Assembly (NCBI GenBank): GCA_026985755.1
Contig: JALSPX010000262.1
Span: 1 to 7,203, forward strand
Direction: 5' to 3'
Source of the DNA: Sulfurovum sp.
GTDB lineage: Bacteria > Campylobacterota > Campylobacteria > Campylobacterales > Sulfurovaceae
Length of the DNA stretch: 7,203 nt
Below, one piece after another: positions 1 to 4,881 of this stretch. Position 1 is the stretch's first letter. Each line of letters begins with the position of its first letter. The translations under genes were made by a program, and so were the position numbers. The notes beneath the pieces are model-generated. The model ran no database searches. It saw only the letters and a program-made list of their open reading frames with translations, and had not been told where the DNA came from.

Positions 1-270
1 TGTGTGTGCAGTAGCAAGTATAATAGGTGTGTTTTTATCTGTCTCTCGCACTTTGGCTGCAAAGTCTAAACCATTAAGTTTTGGCATCTTGATATCAGAG
101 ATGATGAGGTCAGGGGAGTGGGCTTGATATTTTGCTAATCCGTCTTCGCCATTTTTGGCTGCATAGACTTTAGCACAGTAACGACTGAGGTACTCTACTG
201 CATTCTCACGGATGAGAGGTTCGTCTTCTACGTAGAGGATGGTTACATTTTTTAATCCCTCTAATGACAT
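1..270 (-). CDS. Response regulator receiver-domain protein (partial, N-terminal 90 residues)
   Basis: The frame reads leftwards from an ATG at 270 and runs open off the window edge, giving 90 residues with no stop. It is a CheY-like phosphoacceptor domain. The beta-1 strand is followed by the acidic pair E15-D16 (ILYVEDEP). The phosphoacceptor is D59 in the ISDIKMP segment (57-63), and the conserved switch Thr is T87 in ILATA. These residues bind Mg2+ and accept phosphate from a histidine kinase in the cytoplasm. The conserved Lys of beta-5 and any output domain lie outside the window, so it may be a single-domain regulator, a DNA-binding regulator or part of a larger signalling protein. It begins 2 bp after the stop of the secreted-protein gene on the same strand, so the two are probably cotranscribed. 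No good Shine-Dalgarno precedes the ATG, which suggests translational coupling. No kinase gene is in view. Confidence 0.93.
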   Translation of the reverse strand, partial: MSLEGLKNVTILYVEDEPLIRENAVEYLSRYCAKVYAAKNGEDGLAKYQAHSPDLIISDIKMPKLNGLDFAAKVRETDKNTPIILATAHT

Positions 271-272
271 AT

Positions 273-1175
273 TTATTTAATCAGTTTATAACAATCTGTT
301 ATTTTACAGACCTCAGTATCTTTTTTGAGTGCTTGACAACGTCGCCATACTGAGTTACTAGCAGCGGTCATAGAGCTATCATTATCTACAGTAATACGAT
401 TGTCTCCATAGATTCCAACACATCTATAGGTATAATATTGTTCTTTTTTTTCTAGATAGGGTTTTTGTATACTATTGGTAATATTTTCATTTTGTATTGT
501 TTGTACATCATTGGTATTATTTGATATCTGATTATTGGCACTGTCACCATAGATATTTGTATCATAACGCTTTGCAACTTTATGTGTGGCTTGTTTTTTC
601 CTATAGTTTTTTTGCTTTCTTTTGTGTACTTTTTTCTTTTTATACACTTTTCTTTTTACTCTTTTTTTCTCATGTCTTCTTTTATATGTTGTAGATTTAT
701 ATTTTCTCGGGTTGGATAGAGATTGACTTGAAATATATAATTTTTTACCCTTATATTCTATTTCATAATATGTAATTTGTGATGTAAAAGGAAAGTGATT
801 TTTTATTTTTAAAGGTATACTGCGTTTTAATGTTAGACAACTCCCTGGAACTTTGGCTTTTTTATTTTTTTTAATACCATTAAGCAAGAATCTATACATA
901 TCTTTTTTACGTACACAAACTATAGCACCTTTTTTACTACGTAAACGTTTATTTCTACATGAATCTTCAGCAGCATCTTGAGCAAAAAGAAATTTTTCAT
1001 ATTTATCAGAATAAAAAATATCATCTTTGATTAATATAAAACTTTTATTTCCTCCACGACATTTTACAACTTGTTTTGTAAATTTTGATTTGGTATCTAT
1101 TTTTCTTTCTAGTATAGCACTTGCTTGTATTTGTATAGCAGCCAATATTGCTATAAGTAGTATCTTTTTTATCAT
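273..1175 (-). CDS. Secreted basic Cys-containing protein of unknown function, with SH3-like stretch
   Basis: I do not recognise a named family. The frame can open at 1214, but the ATG at 1175 is preferred: it has AAGGGG 7 nt upstream, and it starts directly on a classic signal peptide (MIKK, then a hydrophobic core to about residue 18, then ASA at 18-20). That gives 300 residues, exported to the periplasm or beyond. The mature protein has Cys at 39, 73, 87, 113, 252, 280, 290 and 295. Residues 111-153 resemble the end of a bacterial SH3 domain (YEIEYKGKKLYISS at 137-150). Residues 156-203 are almost solid Lys/Arg, and 207-237 are Asn/Gln-rich. The N-terminal (39-97) and C-terminal (252-299) Cys regions share a spaced pattern ending in VC...D-x-Y-basic, possibly an old duplication. 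The basic linker could bind peptidoglycan, LPS or another anionic polymer; this is inference. The gene looks more AT-rich than its neighbours. A receiver-protein gene follows 2 bp downstream. Confidence 0.8.
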   Translation of the reverse strand: MIKKILLIAILAAIQIQASAILERKIDTKSKFTKQVVKCRGGNKSFILIKDDIFYSDKYEKFLFAQDAAEDSCRNKRLRSKKGAIVCVRKKDMYRFLLNGIKKNKKAKVPGSCLTLKRSIPLKIKNHFPFTSQITYYEIEYKGKKLYISSQSLSNPRKYKSTTYKRRHEKKRVKRKVYKKKKVHKRKQKNYRKKQATHKVAKRYDTNIYGDSANNQISNNTNDVQTIQNENITNSIQKPYLEKKEQYYTYRCVGIYGDNRITVDNDSSMTAASNSVWRRCQALKKDTEVCKITDCYKLIK

Positions 1176-1182
1176 TGAAAAA

Positions 1183-1188
1183 CCCCTT
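1183..1188 (-). promoter_or_regulatory. Shine-Dalgarno that fixes the start of the secreted protein
   Basis: On the minus strand this reads AAGGGG, 7 nt before the ATG at 1175. The in-frame ATG at 1214 has no comparable site and would place 13 extra residues, including charged ones, before the signal peptide. The shorter start is therefore chosen. Confidence 0.75.
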
Positions 1189-1270
1189 TTTATCAAGTGA
1201 AAATAGTAACCCAAGCTATGTTAGTTTATGCTTAGTATCGTTTAAATTAAAGAGAAATTAAGATTAAATA

Positions 1271-1278
1271 ATTATACT
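1271..1278. promoter_or_regulatory. Overlapping divergent -10 boxes
   Basis: The plus strand has TATACT at 1273-1278, and the minus strand has a perfect TATAAT at 1276-1271. Both point away from each other within the 132-bp gap between divergent genes (1176-1307). The rightward box lies about 30 nt before the ATG at 1308. The leftward box would give a leader of roughly 90 nt before the ATG at 1175. Neither has a convincing -35 hexamer, which is common for sigma-70 promoters of Campylobacterota. The rest of the gap is AT-rich with no other clear signal. AT-rich DNA yields such boxes by chance, so the assignment is moderate. Confidence 0.45.
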
Positions 1279-1298
1279 TTGCAAAACAAAGTACTTTG
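1275..1298. promoter_or_regulatory. Nested palindrome, candidate operator for the local winged-helix regulator
   Basis: The sequence TACTTTG (1275-1281), five bases, CAAAGTA (1287-1293) is a perfect 7-bp inverted repeat. Its right arm is also the left half of a perfect 12-bp palindrome, CAAAGTACTTTG (1287-1298). Three ACTTTG/CAAAGT half-sites are therefore packed into 24 bp. The element overlaps the rightward -10 box and abuts the GGAG ribosome site (1298-1301) of the first operon gene. A bound protein here would block rightward transcription and possibly leftward transcription too. The regulator encoded at 1934-2215 is the obvious candidate ligand; this is inference from position. A hairpin in the mRNA leader is an alternative reading. 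Confidence 0.5.
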
Positions 1299-1307
1299 GA
1301 GTAGTCT

Positions 1308-1925
1308 ATGTCAGAAGAAAAAGCCCAAGCCTTACGTCAGATAAATGAGATAAAAAACCATCTTGTCGATAAACAAACCTTTTTTCCTTACAATTACAGA
1401 GCCACATATGTCTGGGCTGCAATAGCAACAATATTGACACTGGTTACAGTACCAGCCTATGAATATAGTGTACTTATGGGTACGATAATGATGTTTGTTT
1501 TTATTACTATAGGATTTGTGACAGAGGGGTTGATGACCAAAAAGGTCAATAGAGCTTATGATATAGAAGAGTGTACCCTTAGACAACAGTTTATTACAAA
1601 GAACTTTTTGATGCTCTCTCTTTTTGGTATTGTGATGTCTTTGGTCTTAGCAAGTGTCAAATTGTATGTGGCTATTTTCCTTTTATGGCTATTTTTGTGT
1701 TCTGTAGGCTATTTTTCGGTAGGGTTTGTACTCAATATCAAACGTTTTGCACAGGTGGCACACTTTAATATATTTGCTTCTACATTGTTGTTGGGGATTG
1801 GTTATTTTATGGATACTTTAGAGGGCAAAAGTGATTTTATGATTGTGGTACAAATTTTTGTGATTTTGGGACTTGCAGTTATGCCTTCTATTGTTGCATG
1901 GCAACAGATACAAGAAGAGAAGTAG
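1308..1925 (+). CDS. Six-helix integral membrane protein of unknown function, partner of the wHTH regulator
   Basis: The ATG at 1308 has GGAG 6 nt upstream. The 205-residue product begins with a charged cytoplasmic segment (about 1-30, EEKAQALRQINEIKNHL), then about six hydrophobic helices: roughly 33-50, 54-75, 99-117, 119-141, 149-168 and 176-196. It ends in a short charged tail (QQIQEEK). There is no signal peptide, catalytic motif or known transporter signature. From recall, proteins of this size and layout, with a short helical N-terminus before a membrane domain, often sit directly before small winged-helix regulators of the same type as the next gene, notably in Bacteroidetes. The next gene starts 8 bp downstream. 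It may sense a membrane signal or tether or modulate the regulator, but nothing in the sequence proves this. It is the first gene of the probable export operon and lies just after the candidate operator. Confidence 0.85.
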   Translation: MSEEKAQALRQINEIKNHLVDKQTFFPYNYRATYVWAAIATILTLVTVPAYEYSVLMGTIMMFVFITIGFVTEGLMTKKVNRAYDIEECTLRQQFITKNFLMLSLFGIVMSLVLASVKLYVAIFLLWLFLCSVGYFSVGFVLNIKRFAQVAHFNIFASTLLLGIGYFMDTLEGKSDFMIVVQIFVILGLAVMPSIVAWQQIQEEK

Positions 1926-1933
1926 ACTAGCGT

Positions 1934-2215
1934 ATGTTATTTGACCCACTTTTGCATCAGGGCATACGCTCAAAGCTCGTATCACTACTTATCTCTAATG
2001 AAGAGATGCCTTTTAAAGCACTCAAAGAGACTTTAGGTGTAACCGATGGAAACCTCTCTTCGCATTTGACCAAGCTAGAAAAAGAGTCCTATATTGTCAT
2101 AGAAAAAACCTTTGAGGGCAAACGTCCCAAAACAGTGGTAAAAATAACCCCCACTGGTAGAGAAGCTTTTGAAAGCTATATAGAGGCACTTAAACACTTT
2201 ATAGAGGAGAATTAA
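1934..2215 (+). CDS. Small winged-helix transcriptional regulator (HTH_34 / MarR-ArsR-like)
   Basis: The 93-residue protein is one winged helix-turn-helix domain with little else. LDPLLHQGIRSKLVSLL-type helix 1 covers residues 2-20. The helix-turn-helix is about 26-50, with recognition helix GNLSSHLTKLEK at 39-50. The wing is about 53-71 and contains the basic turn EGKRPKT. A last helix (75-92) probably dimerises. The TDGNLSSHL signature and overall length match the HTH_34 (PF13601) type as I recall it. No metal-binding Cys/His cluster like that of ArsR sensors is visible, so the signal is probably not a thiol-bound metal. It lies 8 bp after the membrane-protein gene. Its stop overlaps the next start by one base (TAATG), so it is translated with the SMR gene. 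It likely controls its own operon through the palindrome at 1275-1298. The upstream Shine-Dalgarno is weak (GAAGAGAAG, about 11 nt away). Confidence 0.9.
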   Translation: MLFDPLLHQGIRSKLVSLLISNEEMPFKALKETLGVTDGNLSSHLTKLEKESYIVIEKTFEGKRPKTVVKITPTGREAFESYIEALKHFIEEN

Positions 2216-2538
2216 TGTTACACGCATGGATATGGCTCATAGGCGCTATTGTATTTGAAGTATTAGGTACGACAGCAATGAAACTCTCTGAGGGATTTAC
2301 TAAAACAGTGCCCTCTGTAGCGATGGGACTCTTTTATATACTCTCACTCACAGCACTCACCTATGCCCTTAAAAAGTTTGATGTGAGTATGGCATATGCT
2401 ATTTGGTCGGGCGTGGGTACAGCACTGATTACCCTCATAGGTATTTGGTACTTTAAAGAGTCTATCTCAGTAATGAAGCTAGCGAGTATTGGGCTGATTA
2501 TCATCGGTGTGGTAGGACTACATCTCAGTGGAGAATAG
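2215..2538 (+). CDS. Small multidrug resistance (SMR) transporter, EmrE/Qac subtype
   Basis: The 107-residue, four-helix inner-membrane protein has the usual SMR length. Diagnostic residues are in place. E15 matches EmrE Glu14, the proton and cation site. GTTAMKLSEGFT (18-29) follows TM1. Y41 matches EmrE Tyr40. AYAIWSGVGT (60-69) carries W64, matching EmrE Trp63. The SEGFT and AIWSGVG sequences fit the Qac/EmrE drug-exporting subtype better than the guanidinium exporter Gdx/SugE. Such proteins work as antiparallel homodimers exchanging protons for cationic compounds. The few Lys residues (23, 30, 53, 54, 81, 88) show no strong inside bias, consistent with dual topology, and no second SMR gene is adjacent. 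GAGGAG lies about 5 nt before the ATG, which overlaps the regulator's stop. The RND gene follows after 2 bp, so the three are tightly coupled. Confidence 0.95.
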   Translation: MLHAWIWLIGAIVFEVLGTTAMKLSEGFTKTVPSVAMGLFYILSLTALTYALKKFDVSMAYAIWSGVGTALITLIGIWYFKESISVMKLASIGLIIIGVVGLHLSGE

Positions 2539-2540
2539 AG

Positions 2541-4826
2541 ATGAAAAGTTATATTGACTTTCTATACAAATTCAGATGGGCAATAGTCATCATCGTACCT
2601 CTTATAGTCATGATGTTGGCTTCAAGCCTCAAACATTTGGAGATAGACGGCTCGTACCGTATTTGGTTTGAGAAAGACTCTAGGACACTTACTGACTATG
2701 ACAAGTTTAGAGAAGAGTTCTCTAATGATGATGGGATTACCATTGTCTTTAAAGATGAAAACGGGATTTTTAACAAAAAGGCACTAGCGAGCATACAGCG
2801 TATTACTGAAGCTTTTTGGGATACCCCACATATAGATAGAGTCGATAGCATTACCAACTACCAGCATGTACACTCTGAGGCAGACAAGCCTGATGATGTT
2901 TTGGTAGATGATTTTATTATGAAAGATTTGTCTGAGGCGACACCTGCGTATCTCAAAAATCGTTTAGAAGTGGCTACGCATGACAGTATCATACGTGACA
3001 GTTTTATCTCAGCAGATGGTAAGACTACGATGATATTTGCCCGACTTGAACCCAATGCCAATGAAAATGGTGATATCTCAGCAGAAATGATGCAATATGC
3101 CAAAAAGATTTTAGAACCTGAAGCAAAAAAAACTGGCTACAAATATTGGCTCAATGGTGGACCACCTATGACCGAGGCATTTGTACAGATAGCAGGGCAT
3201 GATGCAATGGTCTTTACTCCATTGGTATTTTTAGTTTCGATGATATTGCTATTTATGCTTTTTAGACGTGTCAGTGGAGCATTGATACCTTTGGCTGTGG
3301 TCTTATTTACCTTTTTGTCTGTGCTTGCTGTTCAGACACTTTTGGGCTATAAGCTCAACAATTTTACGGCAAATATTCCTGTGTTTATTGTAGCCATAGG
3401 AATAGCTGATGCCGTGCATATCTATGCCTTATGGCTGATGAATAAAAAAGAGGGTGTAGAGAATAAAGAGGCAGTCCTGTACTCCTTAGAGAAAAACTTT
3501 TTACCTATATTGCTTACATCACTTACCACGATGGTAGGGTTTAGTACACTGGCTATCTCACATATTGTCCCTGTGGCGACATTGGGTATCGCTACGGCGA
3601 GTGGGGCAGTGTTGGCATTTGTGATTTCTGTACTTTGGATGCCAGCGGTGTTACTGCTACTTAAAAAGCCTATCAAAGGTGCCGGTGTAGAGAAAAAAGC
3701 CTATAAAAGTTTTGGCTATGGTGCGTTTATTGTGAAAAATGATAAAAAGATTATCCTGTTGGGTACGCTCATTGTTGCTGTGTTAGGGCTAGGACTTTTA
3801 TTTGTCAAAGTAGATTCAAACACCATTAAATACTTCGATAAAAAGGTAGAGATACGAAAATCTGCAGAGTTTACGATGGATAATTTGACAGGCGCAATGT
3901 CATACATACTTTTGGTGGACTCTGGTAAAGCAGATGGTATCAAAGAACCTGCATTTTTAGAGACAGTAGAGAAGTTTTACGAAGCGTATCAAGCGAAGTT
4001 TCCCAAAGATGTACGTCATGTCTTTTCTTTGCTTGATACCATCAAACGCTATAACAAGATTATGAACCAAAAAGAGGTCGTGCCTAAAGATAAAAACCTT
4101 GTAGCACAGTATTTGTTACTCTACTCGATGGGCTTGCCTCAAGGCATGGAGATTACAGACCAGATGGATTTTAACCAACGTAAATTACGCATTACGGTAC
4201 TCACAAACATTGTAGATACTTCAAAAGATATGGCGATGATAAATTATGCCAAGCAGTGGTGGTCTAAAACTCCATACAAACTAACACTCACAGGGCAGAC
4301 ATCGATGTATGCTTCGATGCAAAAAGATATTACCGATACACTTATCTATTCGCTGAGTCTTACGATACTCATTGTCTCTTTGATGATGTTGCTTATTTTT
4401 AAAAGATTAAAGATTTTGTGGATACTTTTGCTTCCAAACCTCCTACCTGTTGTGCTGGTTATTGGTGTAATGGGATGGTTAGGGTTGACTATAGATATGG
4501 GTGTAGCTATCGCAGGGGCGATTATCATCGGGGTGGCTGTGGATGATACTATTCATTTCTTGGTCAAGTACTTTGATGCACGCAAACGTGGGCTAGCTAT
4601 GGCGGAGACTTTTGACGAGGTGTTGCACTATGCAGGTCGGGCAATACTCTTTACCACTGTGGTGTTGAGTTTGTCATTTTCGATTTTTATGTTTTCGACA
4701 TTTACCCCTAACCAAAACTTCGGTGTGGTGACAGCTACGGCATTGGTGATAGCGTTGATTATCGATTTACTCTATCTGCCTGCATTGCTGAGTGTCGCAG
4801 ATAAAAATACAAAATACAAAGGTTAA
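2541..4826 (+). CDS. RND-superfamily (MMPL / HAE3-type) transporter, complete
   Basis: The 761-residue protein has the two-fold RND layout: TM1 (about 13-31), a periplasmic loop (32-220), TM2-6 (about 223-375), TM7 (403-422), a second periplasmic loop (423-596) and TM8-12 (597-752). TM4 carries GIADAVH (287-293) with D290. TM10 carries GVAVDDTIH (664-672) with D668 and D669. These acidic residues are the expected proton relay. Length and short loops fit the COG1033 / hydrophobe-amphiphile-efflux-3 group, not the roughly 1,000-residue AcrB type that needs a fusion protein and outer-membrane channel. Members are linked to lipids, hopanoids or other hydrophobic cargo, but substrate cannot be read here. 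GGAG sits 7 nt before the ATG, and the start is 2 bp after the SMR stop. The next gene is a paralogue. Confidence 0.93.
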   Translation: MKSYIDFLYKFRWAIVIIVPLIVMMLASSLKHLEIDGSYRIWFEKDSRTLTDYDKFREEFSNDDGITIVFKDENGIFNKKALASIQRITEAFWDTPHIDRVDSITNYQHVHSEADKPDDVLVDDFIMKDLSEATPAYLKNRLEVATHDSIIRDSFISADGKTTMIFARLEPNANENGDISAEMMQYAKKILEPEAKKTGYKYWLNGGPPMTEAFVQIAGHDAMVFTPLVFLVSMILLFMLFRRVSGALIPLAVVLFTFLSVLAVQTLLGYKLNNFTANIPVFIVAIGIADAVHIYALWLMNKKEGVENKEAVLYSLEKNFLPILLTSLTTMVGFSTLAISHIVPVATLGIATASGAVLAFVISVLWMPAVLLLLKKPIKGAGVEKKAYKSFGYGAFIVKNDKKIILLGTLIVAVLGLGLLFVKVDSNTIKYFDKKVEIRKSAEFTMDNLTGAMSYILLVDSGKADGIKEPAFLETVEKFYEAYQAKFPKDVRHVFSLLDTIKRYNKIMNQKEVVPKDKNLVAQYLLLYSMGLPQGMEITDQMDFNQRKLRITVLTNIVDTSKDMAMINYAKQWWSKTPYKLTLTGQTSMYASMQKDITDTLIYSLSLTILIVSLMMLLIFKRLKILWILLLPNLLPVVLVIGVMGWLGLTIDMGVAIAGAIIIGVAVDDTIHFLVKYFDARKRGLAMAETFDEVLHYAGRAILFTTVVLSLSFSIFMFSTFTPNQNFGVVTATALVIALIIDLLYLPALLSVADKNTKYKG

Positions 4827-4881
4827 TTCATGTTACATTCATCTAGAAAGATTAAAATTACATCAAACAAAAAGGAACACA
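4827..4881 (+). other. Short gap between the two RND genes, no terminator
   Basis: This 55-bp AT-rich spacer is the longest gap in the rightward operon. No stem followed by a T-run is visible, so readthrough is expected. It contains the Shine-Dalgarno AAAGGA (4871-4876) of the second RND gene. It also holds most of a possible 20-codon frame (4830-4892) that overlaps that gene's start. Confidence 0.6.

Noticed and set aside
497..694. Open frame on the plus strand, rich in Phe, Tyr and Leu, resembling a 65-residue membrane peptide
   Set aside because: It is the reverse complement of the Lys/Arg linker of the secreted protein: Lys codons (AAA/AAG) read as Phe/Leu codons on the other strand. No ribosome site supports it.
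1176..1214. Upstream in-frame ATG adding 13 residues to the secreted protein
   Set aside because: It lacks a Shine-Dalgarno and puts charged residues ahead of a signal peptide that is complete from the ATG at 1175, which has AAGGGG at good spacing.
1211..1238. AAGC...GCTT imperfect dyad in the divergent gap (AAGCTAT / TATGCTT)
   Set aside because: Only the outer four bases pair properly and the inner arms mismatch. It is no better than expected in AT-rich DNA.
1332..1586. Minus-strand open frame inside the membrane-protein gene
   Set aside because: The opposing frame has a convincing start, ribosome site and clear helix pattern. This one has odd composition (Cys/Tyr/His clusters) typical of a shadow frame.
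2215..2538. Guanidinium exporter (Gdx/SugE) reading of the SMR gene
   Set aside because: SEGFT after TM1 and AIWSGVG in TM3 match the EmrE/Qac drug-export subtype. The Gdx-type sequence around these sites is different.
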